A DNA stretch of 64,000 nt, from assembly GCA_024698585.1 (NCBI GenBank), contig JAILRB010000064.1, forward strand, positions 1-64,000, read 5' to 3'. Source of the stretch: Eubacterium sp. GTDB lineage: Bacteria; Bacillota; Clostridia; Lachnospirales; Lachnospiraceae. Both the position numbers and the translations under genes were made by a program. This document shows positions 42,659 to 50,889 of this stretch, one piece after another. Numbering within the stretch: position 1 is the stretch's first letter; the number at the start of each line of letters is the position of its first letter. A model generated the notes under the pieces. The model was not told the origin of the DNA and searched no databases. It was given only the letters and a program-made list of their open reading frames with translations.

Positions 42659-42674
42659 ATAAAAGTGTTTTTAT
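42659..42674 (-). promoter_or_regulatory. Shared glucanase-gene dyad, copy 2 (inverted)
   Basis: ATAAAAGTGTTTTTAT, the exact reverse complement of the 16 bp at 9990-10005 and 60979-60994. It lies 278 bp before the GH16 start. The terminator of the pfkA transcript lies between it and the gene, which weakens the case for it acting as an operator here. Confidence 0.45.
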
Positions 42675-42687
42675 AAAACTGAGAAGG

Positions 42688-42726
42688 AAGAGGAGTTTTA
42701 CCAAACGGGTAGGACTCCTCTTTTTT
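42688..42726 (+). terminator. Terminator of the pfkA-PAP2-Dabb unit
   Basis: Stem AAGAGGAGT-ACC / GGT-ACTCCTCTT followed by TTTTTT. Confidence 0.8.
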
Positions 42727-42952
42727 GTGGAATGCGAAAAAATGTGTCGATTTTTTCGCGGTAGTAGGGGGTCATTTTTTATTTATTCTTTCAAAATTTA
42801 GAATGTATGCGCTAACAAAAACTGTTTTCAAAAAATTATGAACCATTATAAAAAATTTAACACTTTTTGATGTGGAGGATTCTTCTTATACTTGCTTTGC
42901 ACGTTAAAACGAGCGGAGAAAAATATCTAGAGGAGAGAAGAAGGAGAAAAAA

Positions 42953-44860
42953 ATGAGAAAGATTACGAAGAAAATTGTATCAGTCGTAACCAGTTGCGCT
43001 ATGGTTGTTGCTTTAGGAGCAGCATTTCCACAGTTTAGCGTAAAAAATGTAAGTGCAGCAAATGCATCTTCCACATTGATTTGGAGTGATGAATTCAATG
43101 GGAGTTCATTAGACACATCAAAGTGGAACTATGAAACAGGCACCGGTTCCGGTGGATGGGGAAACAATGAAAGACAGTACTACACAAACAGAACGGACAA
43201 TGTGTACGTATCTGGCGGTTCTTTACATATTAAGGCAAAAAGAGAAAATTACGGTGGAATGAACTACACATCCGGAAGAATTAAAACAGCCGGAAAGTTC
43301 TCATTTAAATATGGATATGTGGAAGCAAGATTAGCACTTCCAGCAAGCTCAGGAATCTGGCCTGCATTCTGGATGCTCGGTGAAAACATTGGCAGCGTTG
43401 GCTGGCCTGCATGTGGTGAAATCGATATCATGGAAGCAATCAATGCAGAATATAAGACATACGCTACATGTCATTGGAATGCAAACGGACATGCAGAATA
43501 TGGACGTTCTACAGGAAACTTCGATATTACTCAGTTCCATACATACGCATTATCATGGGATAAGGATTATATCAGAATGTATGTAGACGGTGGAGAAGTT
43601 TATGTGATGCAGATTACAAACGGCACCGGAGATACAGATGAATTCCATAAGCCATTCTTCCTGTTATTAAACGTAGCAGTTGGTGGTAACTGGCCGGGAT
43701 TCAACATTGACGACGGAGCACTTCCAAAGGAAATGAAGGTTGACTACATCCGTGTATATCAGGATGGTGGTACATCTCAGAACAACAATAACAATAATAA
43801 CAACAATAATAACAACAACAATAACAACTCAGGATCAAATACATCCACACCATCTTCAGGAATGGGAATGAACTATGCAAGTGGTTCTTCTGCAACAGCA
43901 TTTGTAAATGATTCTAAGTGGGCTGACATTCACTATACAGTTAATGGTGGAGCACAGCAGAATGTACGTATGACTCAGAGCGGAAGTAAGGCTACTTATA
44001 CAATTAATGGATTAAGCAGTGGAGCAACCGTAAAATACTGGTTCACATACAGTGATAATTCTGGATTTGTTCGTGATACACAGAGCTATACATACACACA
44101 CAACGCAGGAAGCTCAAGTAACTCCGGATCAAACAATTCAGGTTCAAATAACTCAGGATCAACAAACACAGCATCTGGTGATGTATATATTTATCAGGAT
44201 TCAAACTACGGTGGACGTTCCGCTTCTTTAGGCGTAGGAAATTACAACCTTGCATCTCTTCAGGCAAAGGGATTCAAGAACGATGATCTTTCATCTATCA
44301 AGGTTCCTTGGGGATATAAAGTAATCATGTACGCTGATGATAACTACAGCGGATCTACAAAGACATTGTATGCAGATTCTTCTTATGTAGGAAATGACTG
44401 GAATGACAAAGTATCTTCTATCAAGGTTCAGAGAGCACAGTACAAGATTAAAAACCGTCACAGCGGACTTGTTCTTGATGTTAGCGGTGGAAGCAAAGAC
44501 AATGGAGCAAATATTCAGCAGTGGTCTGACAACGGATCTAATGCTCAGAAATTTGAAGTACGTTTTAATGCATCTGATTCCACGTACGTTTTAGTAAATG
44601 TTGGAAGTGGAAAAGCAGTTGATATGGGCGGATGGTCTAAAGACAACGGCGGAAACGCTCTTCAGTGGGATAACAACAATACAGATAACCAGAGATGGTT
44701 CATTACTCCGGTTGATAACGGATATTCATTCTTAATTAACAAATACAGCAATAAGGGACTTGAAGTTGGTGGATGGTCTACATCAGCTGGTGGAAATGTT
44801 CAGCAGTGGGATTACAAGGCACAGGCAAATCAGCAGTGGCAGTTTATCAGAGTAAACTAA
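42953..44860 (+). CDS. Secreted GH16 beta-1,3-glucanase with CBM56-like, crystallin and ricin modules
   Basis: A 635-residue exported enzyme. Signal peptide to about residue 35 (KNVSAANA). The GH16 domain (about 41-270) has WSDEFNGSSLDTSKWNY and the catalytic GEIDIMEAI (ExDxxE) near residues 155-161, as in laminarinases. A run of about 16 Asn forms a linker. Then come a CBM56-like module (about 302-385; DIHYTVNGGAQQNVRM, VKYWFTY), a beta/gamma-crystallin-type domain (about 408-495; two NDxxSSI motifs), and a ricin-type beta-trefoil (about 497-635). The last three modules recur almost unchanged in the GH18 protein next door. Expected substrate is beta-1,3-glucan. Confidence 0.9.
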   Translation: MRKITKKIVSVVTSCAMVVALGAAFPQFSVKNVSAANASSTLIWSDEFNGSSLDTSKWNYETGTGSGGWGNNERQYYTNRTDNVYVSGGSLHIKAKRENYGGMNYTSGRIKTAGKFSFKYGYVEARLALPASSGIWPAFWMLGENIGSVGWPACGEIDIMEAINAEYKTYATCHWNANGHAEYGRSTGNFDITQFHTYALSWDKDYIRMYVDGGEVYVMQITNGTGDTDEFHKPFFLLLNVAVGGNWPGFNIDDGALPKEMKVDYIRVYQDGGTSQNNNNNNNNNNNNNNNNSGSNTSTPSSGMGMNYASGSSATAFVNDSKWADIHYTVNGGAQQNVRMTQSGSKATYTINGLSSGATVKYWFTYSDNSGFVRDTQSYTYTHNAGSSSNSGSNNSGSNNSGSTNTASGDVYIYQDSNYGGRSASLGVGNYNLASLQAKGFKNDDLSSIKVPWGYKVIMYADDNYSGSTKTLYADSSYVGNDWNDKVSSIKVQRAQYKIKNRHSGLVLDVSGGSKDNGANIQQWSDNGSNAQKFEVRFNASDSTYVLVNVGSGKAVDMGGWSKDNGGNALQWDNNNTDNQRWFITPVDNGYSFLINKYSNKGLEVGGWSTSAGGNVQQWDYKAQANQQWQFIRVN

Positions 44861-44877
44861 AAAATTAAGGAAGTTTG

Positions 44878-44910
44878 GAAAGCATGGGGGAACCATTCCT
44901 CTGTGCTTTC
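44878..44910 (+). other. Stable hairpin between GH16 and GH18 genes
   Basis: GAAAGCA/TGCTTTC with inner GGGGAA/TTCCTC pairing. There is no T run after it, so it is more likely a processing or stability element, or weak attenuator, than a terminator. It would let GH18 be expressed from the GH16 promoter. Confidence 0.4.
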
Positions 44911-44975
44911 TTGATGATAAGGGGAGCAAAGCGTAACTACAGGCAAAAAATTTAGACAGAATGGAGAGTAGTAAA

Positions 44976-47018
44976 ATGATCAGAAAAAAACTGATGGCCG
45001 TGTTACTATCGGTAGCAATGATTGCTACGATGGCACCGGCAACAAGCAAGACACAGGAAGTGAAAGCAGCTTCCGCAGGCACACGAGTAGTAGGATATTT
45101 TCCATCTTACAGAACTTACGCAATCAACTCGGTTGATTTTTCAGCAATGACTCATTGTATGTTAGCATTCATGACATACTCCAATGGTACATTGACTTCC
45201 GGATTTTCCGGCGGAGATGTACAGACCATTGTAAACAAGTGTCATGCCAGCGGAACCAAGGCAATGATTGCCATTGGCGGATGGAACGGATTTGATTCCA
45301 GCGATAATCCTTTTGGAACAGCACAGAAGAGAACCAACTTTGTAAATCAGGTAATGAACTATGTAAACACCTATAACTTAGATGGCGTTGACATTGATAT
45401 TGAATTGACCGATGCAAACATCTGGAACAACTACAATGCATTGGTTTCAGAACTTTCCGGTAGATTAAAATCTCAGGGAAAACTTCTTACCATGGCAGTT
45501 TCAACATGGTTTACAGGTTCTATCAGCAATTCAACTTACCAGTATTTTGACTTCTTAAACCTGATGTCTTATGACTACAATCAGAGTGGTACCGGAGAAG
45601 TAGCACCTTGGTCACAGATTTATGACATGGTTTCCTATTACGGAAGCAGAGGTGTAAGCAACGACAAGCTTGTCATCGGTGTTCCTTTCTATGGATACGG
45701 TGCAGGCGGCGCAGCAAAAACTTTTGCTGAAATGGTTGCAATGAATCCGGCTTATGCAGACATGGATTACGCAGCAGGTGTTTATTACAACGGAATGAGC
45801 ACCATCCGAAAGAAAGCAGAGTACAGCAAGTCTTATGGCGGAACTATGATTTGGGAAGTGGCTCAGGACTCTTTCGGAACCTATTCTTTATTGAATGTGA
45901 TTAAGCAGGTAATGCAGACCGGAAATAATAACTCCGGAAACAACAATTCAGGAAATAACAATTCCGGCAACAACAACTCCGGAAACAATAACTCCGGAAA
46001 TACATCCACACCATCCTCAGGAATGGGAATCAATTATGTGAATGCTTCTTCCGCAACAGCATATGTGAATGACTCAAAGTGGACAGATATTCACTACACA
46101 GTTAATGGTGGAGCACAGCAGAATGTACGTATGAATCAGGACGGAAACAAAGCAGTTTATACCATCAATGGATTAAGCAGTGGCGCAACCGTAAAATACT
46201 GGTTTACATATTGTAATACTTCCGGATATGTTCAGGACACGCAGAGTTACACCTATACACATACCGGTTCAGGAAACAGTAATAGCGGAAACAACAATGG
46301 AAGCAACACCGGTTCTAACACAAACACAGGCTCCGGTGATGTGTATATTTATCAGGATGCAAACTACGGCGGACGTTCCGCATCTTTAGGAGTAGGAAAC
46401 TACAATCTTGCGTCTCTTCAGGCAAAAGGCTTCAAGAATGACGACCTTTCATCCATCAAGGTTCCTTGGGGATATAAGGTAATCATGTATGCAGATGATA
46501 ACTTCAGTGGATCCACAAAGGTGGTAAATGGAGATACCGCTTATGTAGGAAATGATTGGAACGACAAGGTTTCATCCATCAAGGTTCAGAGAGCACAGTA
46601 TAAGATTGTCAACAGAAATAGTGGACTTTGTCTTGATGTTAGCGGTGGAAGTAAAGACAACGGCGCAAATATCCAGCAGTGGACAGACAACGGAACTGTA
46701 GCTCAGAAATGGGAAGTACGTTTCAATGCAGGAGATTCAACGTACGTTTTAGTAAACGTAGGTAGCGGTAAGGCAATGGATATGGATGCATGGTCTAAAG
46801 ATAATGGAGGCAATGCAATCCAGTGGGACAACAATAATACTGATAACCAGAGATGGTTTATTACTTCTGTTGATAACGGCTATACATTCTTGATTAACAA
46901 GAACAGTAATAAAGCGTTAGATGTAGAAGCTTGGTCAACTGCAGCAGGTGGCAATGTACATCAGTGGGATTACGGCGCACAGGCTAATCAGCAGTGGAAA
47001 TTTGTTCAGGTAAATTAG
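44976..47018 (+). CDS. Secreted GH18 chitinase with CBM56-like, crystallin and ricin modules
   Basis: A 680-residue exported enzyme. Start at ATG 44976; GGAGAG lies just before it and overlaps the track's earlier start. Signal peptide to about residue 32 (EVKAAS). The GH18 domain (about 35-312) has MIAIGGW and the catalytic LDGVDIDIEL (DxxDxDxE, acid Glu near residue 142). A linker of NNSG repeats follows, then CBM56-like (about 347-430), crystallin (454-542) and ricin (542-680) modules. It should cut chitin; the beta-glucan-binding module suggests mixed chitin-glucan walls. It lies 115 bp after GH16, probably cotranscribed. Confidence 0.9.
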   Translation: MIRKKLMAVLLSVAMIATMAPATSKTQEVKAASAGTRVVGYFPSYRTYAINSVDFSAMTHCMLAFMTYSNGTLTSGFSGGDVQTIVNKCHASGTKAMIAIGGWNGFDSSDNPFGTAQKRTNFVNQVMNYVNTYNLDGVDIDIELTDANIWNNYNALVSELSGRLKSQGKLLTMAVSTWFTGSISNSTYQYFDFLNLMSYDYNQSGTGEVAPWSQIYDMVSYYGSRGVSNDKLVIGVPFYGYGAGGAAKTFAEMVAMNPAYADMDYAAGVYYNGMSTIRKKAEYSKSYGGTMIWEVAQDSFGTYSLLNVIKQVMQTGNNNSGNNNSGNNNSGNNNSGNNNSGNTSTPSSGMGINYVNASSATAYVNDSKWTDIHYTVNGGAQQNVRMNQDGNKAVYTINGLSSGATVKYWFTYCNTSGYVQDTQSYTYTHTGSGNSNSGNNNGSNTGSNTNTGSGDVYIYQDANYGGRSASLGVGNYNLASLQAKGFKNDDLSSIKVPWGYKVIMYADDNFSGSTKVVNGDTAYVGNDWNDKVSSIKVQRAQYKIVNRNSGLCLDVSGGSKDNGANIQQWTDNGTVAQKWEVRFNAGDSTYVLVNVGSGKAMDMDAWSKDNGGNAIQWDNNNTDNQRWFITSVDNGYTFLINKNSNKALDVEAWSTAAGGNVHQWDYGAQANQQWKFVQVN

Positions 47019-47045
47019 TAGAAGAAAAACATAAGTTTCATAATA

Positions 47046-47090
47046 AAAAGAGAAGCAGGAGGTCAGATTACTGATCGTCCTGCTTCTTTT
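47046..47090. terminator. Bidirectional terminator
   Basis: Long stem AAAAGAGAAGCAGGA/TCCTGCTTCTTTT with an inner GGTCAG/CTGATC hairpin, between convergent GH18 and luxS. Confidence 0.85.
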
Positions 47091-47131
47091 ATTTCTACAG
47101 CAGATTTCTATTCCGGTATGGATTGAATTTC

Positions 47132-47611
47132 TTATTCCGGATATACCAATCGTTCTTCCGTGATATCTTGAAGAACTTCTTCGTAAAATTTCTTACTGAT
47201 GTATTTTGCCATGTTAAGATTCATATCAAGATAATTACCACAGTCCTTAGCACAGGCTCCCGGAACCTCGCCTTCAAAATCTTTCATGAAAGCATACATT
47301 TCCTGAACCAGTGGAAGAACATCCTTAGAAGAATAATCGCCGGCAAGCACCATATAAAAACCGGTGCGGCAGCCCATCGGACCAAAGTAAATTGTCTTAT
47401 CAGCGTAATCCTTATGATTTCTCAGAAAAGTTGCTGCAAGATGCTCGATGGTATGAATTTCCGCAGTGTTCATTACCGGTTCAAAGTTCGGACGTGTCAT
47501 ACGAATGTCAAATGTCGTAATCACATTTTCTCCTACCTGATCTTTTCTGGATACATAAAGCCCCGGCAAAAGCTTTAAGTGGTCTATTGTAAAACTTGTG
47601 ATCTTTTCCAT
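47132..47611 (-). CDS. luxS: S-ribosylhomocysteine lyase
   Basis: A 159-residue metalloenzyme that cuts S-ribosylhomocysteine into homocysteine and the AI-2 precursor DPD. Start at the ATG at 47611, 6 nt after GGAG; the track's start is 45 codons too long. The zinc site is complete: HTIEHLAATFLRN (HxxEH) and GACAKDCGN with the third ligand Cys. GPMGCRTGFY provides the other catalytic Cys. The homocysteine made here can feed methionine synthesis, alongside the MetY encoded at 54.5 kb. Confidence 0.96.
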   Translation of the reverse strand: MEKITSFTIDHLKLLPGLYVSRKDQVGENVITTFDIRMTRPNFEPVMNTAEIHTIEHLAATFLRNHKDYADKTIYFGPMGCRTGFYMVLAGDYSSKDVLPLVQEMYAFMKDFEGEVPGACAKDCGNYLDMNLNMAKYISKKFYEEVLQDITEERLVYPE

Positions 47612-47847
47612 TTTAATCTCCATTCTGCCGTAATGAAACGGCGTGTTTTTTTCAAAAGAGATGATAGCACAAATGGGGCGGATGCCGCAAGGGGGCGATA
47701 TGTGAAAAAACGGAATGCGGGGATGAGGGGAAGTGAAACAAGTCATTGTATTGCACTTATGGTTTTGGTAAACTACTTTCGTGAAGAAAGTGCACTATAG
47801 AAGCGCTTTTTTTATGGACGGTGCCTAAGGCAGGGGTGTGAAGAACA

Positions 47848-47946
47848 TGCATAGATTAGGCGAAAAGCGCTAAATTCTATGCAATAAAGCAGAGCCCTGG
47901 AGGAAAAAACTGCATAGATTAGACGAAAAACACGCAAATTTATGCA
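47848..47946. repeat. Two tandem copies of a 36-bp palindromic repeat
   Basis: Copies at 47848-47883 and 47911-47946 both begin TGCATAGATTAG and end TATGCA, and fold as hairpins closed by TGCATA/TATGCA. The period is 63 bp. The first copy pairs more fully (TGCATAGA/TCTATGCA). They lie in the 358-bp gap between luxS and rsmH, where I see no gene. The second copy ends 23 bp before the rsmH ATG. Confidence 0.75.
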
Positions 47947-47969
47947 TTTATAAGGAAAAGGAAGAGAAA

Positions 47970-49031
47970 ATGGAAGAAAAAAAGCATAAACGACGCGTAC
48001 GTTATAGTGGAACCCATCCAAGAACTTACGCAGAAAAATATAAGGAACATAATCCGGAAAAGTATCAGGATACCATTGAGAAAGTGATTGCAAAAGGAAG
48101 CACTCCGGCGGGAATGCATCTTTCTATTATGGTGGATGAGATTCTGGAATTCTTAGATATCAAGCCGGGACAGGTAGGACTGGATGTTACCCTGGGATAT
48201 GGTGGACATACTACGGAAATGCTGAAAAAATTAGAGGGGAATGGTCATGTTTACGGACTGGATGTGGATCCGATTGAAATAAAGAAGACGGAAAAACGAT
48301 TGGCGGACAGAGGATTCGGACCGGAGGTGTTTACCCCAATCAATACCAATTTTCAGAACATTGACAAGGTGGCAGAACAGTATGGGCCATTTGATTTTAT
48401 TTTGGCGGATCTGGGAGTGTCGTCCATGCAGATTGATAATCCGGAAAGAGGATTTACTTATAAGTATGACGGACCACTGGATTTACGTTTGAATCCGGAG
48501 GCGGGGATTTCGGCTGCGCAGCGATTAAAGGAAGTAAGTGTGGATGAACTGGAAGGAATGCTGATTGAAAATTCTGATGAACCATATGCTTACGATATTG
48601 CAAAGGAACTGGTTTCACGAAATCGAGGTGGTAGAAAAATTGAGACCACGTTGGAACTGAAAAATGCCATTGAAGCCGCGCTGAGAAAGAATAAGGAATA
48701 TTCCAAAATGTCAAAGAAAGACCAGGAGGAAATGGCGAAGAAGAGCTGTGCCAGAGTGTTCCAGGCGCTACGAATTGACGTGAATAATGAGTTTGAAGTG
48801 CTTTATGATTTGTTGGAAAAATTGCCGGGAGCCTTGAAGCCAGGGGGAAGAGTTGCCGTGTTGACATTCCATTCAGGAGAAGACCGTTTGGTAAAGAAAT
48901 CCTTTAAGGCATTGAAACGAGAAGATGTTTACAGTGAGGTGGCAAGAGATGTTGTCAGACCATCGGCGAAGGAGTGCCATAGAAATCCGAGAGCAAAGTC
49001 CACGAAAATGCGATGGGCAGTGAAAAAATAG
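47970..49031 (+). CDS. rsmH: 16S rRNA m4C1402 methyltransferase
   Basis: A 353-residue SAM methyltransferase. The RsmH core starts near residue 47 (STPAGMHLSIMVDEILEFL) with GLDVTLGYGGHTTEML as SAM-binding loop, FILADLGVSSMQID, RGFTYKYDGPLDLRLN and VLTFHSGEDRLVKKSF. It carries a basic N-terminal extension of about 45 residues (KKHKRRVRYSGTHPRTYAEKYKEHNPEKYQ), making it longer than the usual 310. It is not beside mraZ, ftsL or other division genes, so this is either a relocated or a second copy. Confidence 0.9.
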   Translation: MEEKKHKRRVRYSGTHPRTYAEKYKEHNPEKYQDTIEKVIAKGSTPAGMHLSIMVDEILEFLDIKPGQVGLDVTLGYGGHTTEMLKKLEGNGHVYGLDVDPIEIKKTEKRLADRGFGPEVFTPINTNFQNIDKVAEQYGPFDFILADLGVSSMQIDNPERGFTYKYDGPLDLRLNPEAGISAAQRLKEVSVDELEGMLIENSDEPYAYDIAKELVSRNRGGRKIETTLELKNAIEAALRKNKEYSKMSKKDQEEMAKKSCARVFQALRIDVNNEFEVLYDLLEKLPGALKPGGRVAVLTFHSGEDRLVKKSFKALKREDVYSEVARDVVRPSAKECHRNPRAKSTKMRWAVKK

Positions 49032-49053
49032 CCTTTTCTTTAAGGGGATTTTC

Positions 49054-49062
49054 TGCTACAAT
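49054..49062 (+). promoter_or_regulatory. trpS: Extended -10 promoter of trpS
   Basis: TG-C-TACAAT, about 60 bp before the ATG. A CCCTGT/ACAGGG hairpin lies in the leader (near 49076-49096). No T-box motif is visible. Confidence 0.45.
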
Positions 49063-49122
49063 CATAGAAGTGCTTCCCTGTATTTAAGGACAGGGATAAA
49101 GACAAAAAGACGGAGGAACAAT

Positions 49123-50127
49123 ATGTTAGGCGACAAAAAAGTTTTGTACAGCGCGATGCAGAGTACAGGAACATTAACATTAGGAAATTATTTGGGGGCT
49201 CTTGATAACTGGATTAAGTTGGCAGATGAATATGAATGTTTTTATGCCATTGCGGATTTACATTCATTGACTGTAAGACAGGATCCAAAGGATATCCGTA
49301 AGAGAGCAAAGGATTTGTATACATTGTATGTGGCAGCAGGACTGGATCCGGAAAAGAACTGTATTTATTACCAGTCTCATGTTTCTGCCCATGCAGAACT
49401 TTCATGGATTTTAAACTGTTTCACATACATGGGCGAGTTAAATCGTATGACTCAGTTTAAGGATAAGGCTGCAAAACATTCAGACAACATCAATGCAGGA
49501 TTGTTTACATACCCTGTTCTGATGGCAGCGGACATTTTGTTGTATCAGGCTGATGTGGTACCGGTTGGAGCTGACCAGAAGCAGCATCTGGAAATCACCA
49601 GAGATATTGCAAACCGTTTTAACGGAATTTATGGAGATGTATTTACTGTTCCGGAACCATATATCGGAAAGGCTACAGCAAAAATCATGAGCCTTCAGGA
49701 TCCGACAAAGAAGATGTCAAAGTCTGATGAAAATGTCAATGCCAGCATTTTACTGATGGATGATCCGGATACAATTATCAGAAAGTTCAAGAGAGCTGTG
49801 ACAGATTCCAATATGGAAATCAGATATTCTGATGATAAGCCGGGAATTCAGAACTTAATCAATATTTATTCTTGTATTACCGGAAAAACTGTGGAAGAAA
49901 CAGAAAGAGAATTCGACGGTAAGGGATACGGTGAATTTAAACTGGCAGTGGGAGAAGCTGTTGTAAGCAGACTGAAACCATTACAGGATAAGTTCTATGA
50001 ACTTCAGAAGGAAAAAGATTATATTAATCGTGTGATTAAGGAAAATGATGAAAAGGCTGCTTACTTTGCTAATAAGACCTTACGTAAGGTACAGAAAAAA
50101 GTAGGATTAATTGAACGAATCAGATAA
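49123..50127 (+). CDS. trpS: Tryptophanyl-tRNA synthetase
   Basis: A 334-residue class I synthetase. It begins VLYSAMQSTGTLTLGNYLGAL, where TLGN is the HIGH-type motif, and has KMSKSDEN as the KMSKS loop. DILLYQADVVPVGADQKQHLEITRDIA is the tryptophan-site helix region of TrpRS. Length is normal. The ribosome site is CGGAGGAAC. A perfect hairpin follows the stop. Confidence 0.96.
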   Translation: MLGDKKVLYSAMQSTGTLTLGNYLGALDNWIKLADEYECFYAIADLHSLTVRQDPKDIRKRAKDLYTLYVAAGLDPEKNCIYYQSHVSAHAELSWILNCFTYMGELNRMTQFKDKAAKHSDNINAGLFTYPVLMAADILLYQADVVPVGADQKQHLEITRDIANRFNGIYGDVFTVPEPYIGKATAKIMSLQDPTKKMSKSDENVNASILLMDDPDTIIRKFKRAVTDSNMEIRYSDDKPGIQNLINIYSCITGKTVEETEREFDGKGYGEFKLAVGEAVVSRLKPLQDKFYELQKEKDYINRVIKENDEKAAYFANKTLRKVQKKVGLIERIR

Positions 50128-50130
50128 CGA

Positions 50131-50156
50131 CGAAAAGCACCTTAGGGTGCTTTTCG
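50131..50156 (+). terminator. Hairpin terminator of trpS
   Basis: Perfect 11-bp stem CGAAAAGCACC/GGTGCTTTTCG with a 4-nt loop; T residues lie within the stem. Confidence 0.6.
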
Positions 50157-50172
50157 TACATTTAGAGGAATT

Positions 50173-50796
50173 ATGAAATTAGTGAATCGATTAAAGGGAA
50201 AAATAAAAAGACATAGAAATGCATATAGAAAACAGAAGCATCTCAAAAAAATGGGGAAGGCATATGGCGTTGATTTCGGTGGCTATCTGTCAAAAGAAAA
50301 ATTGGAATTAGAACCTTTTGAAGGCTGCGCTTATGAGGCGTCTTTTGATTTGCCTGTTATTGTTAAACGATTACAAATTACGCCTGATGATTGTTTCATC
50401 GACATTGGTTGTGGAAAAGGGTATGCAATGCATTATTTTGCAAGTCTTCCGTTTGGAAAGATTGCGGGAATTGAAATCAAAGAAGAGTTAGCAAAAATTG
50501 CAAGGGATAATCTTAAAACACTATATCCGGAGGATTCACGGTTTGAAGTGATTGTAGGAGATGTTTGCAAGTACACTGATTACGATGAATATAATTATTT
50601 TTATTTATATAATCCGCTGACAAGAGTTGGAATTTCAAAATTTGTAGCACATTTGAGGGAAAGTTTGGAACGGTCGCCAAGGAATGTTTGGGTGATTTAT
50701 CAGAACCCGAGATTTTGGGATGAGTTTACGAAAGAGGAATTGTTTAATGCAGTTATTTCAGCGGATCGAAGCCTTATTTTGAAACATCAGAAGTAA
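50173..50796 (+). CDS. SAM-dependent methyltransferase
   Basis: A 207-residue protein. A basic N-terminal stretch (KGKIKRHRNAYRKQKHLKK) precedes a class I methyltransferase fold: CFIDIGCGKGYAMHYFA (motif I), IAGIEIKEELAKIARDN (motif II, acidic end), VIVGDVC and YNYFYLYNPL (motif IV). The basic tail and NPL resemble small DOT1-like or rRNA methyltransferases, but the target is not identifiable. The start has GAGGAATT before ATG. It stands 45 bp after trpS and is followed by nadA with its own promoter. Confidence 0.75.
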   Translation: MKLVNRLKGKIKRHRNAYRKQKHLKKMGKAYGVDFGGYLSKEKLELEPFEGCAYEASFDLPVIVKRLQITPDDCFIDIGCGKGYAMHYFASLPFGKIAGIEIKEELAKIARDNLKTLYPEDSRFEVIVGDVCKYTDYDEYNYFYLYNPLTRVGISKFVAHLRESLERSPRNVWVIYQNPRFWDEFTKEELFNAVISADRSLILKHQK

Positions 50797-50840
50797 ATGG
50801 TAAAAAAGGCTTATTTTTATTCCCACTTTTAAGGCTTTTA

Positions 50841-50849
50841 TGTTATACT
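50841..50849 (+). promoter_or_regulatory. nadA: Extended -10 promoter of nadA
   Basis: TG-T-TATACT, 41 bp before the nadA ATG. No clear -35 is visible. Confidence 0.45.
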
Positions 50850-50889
50850 CTATGGAAAAGAACAATGCCGAAGAAAGGAAGCAGTTCAG

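Noticed and set aside
49032-49122. T-box riboswitch before trpS
   Set aside because: The leader is only about 60 nt and lacks the conserved T-box sequence and specifier stem.
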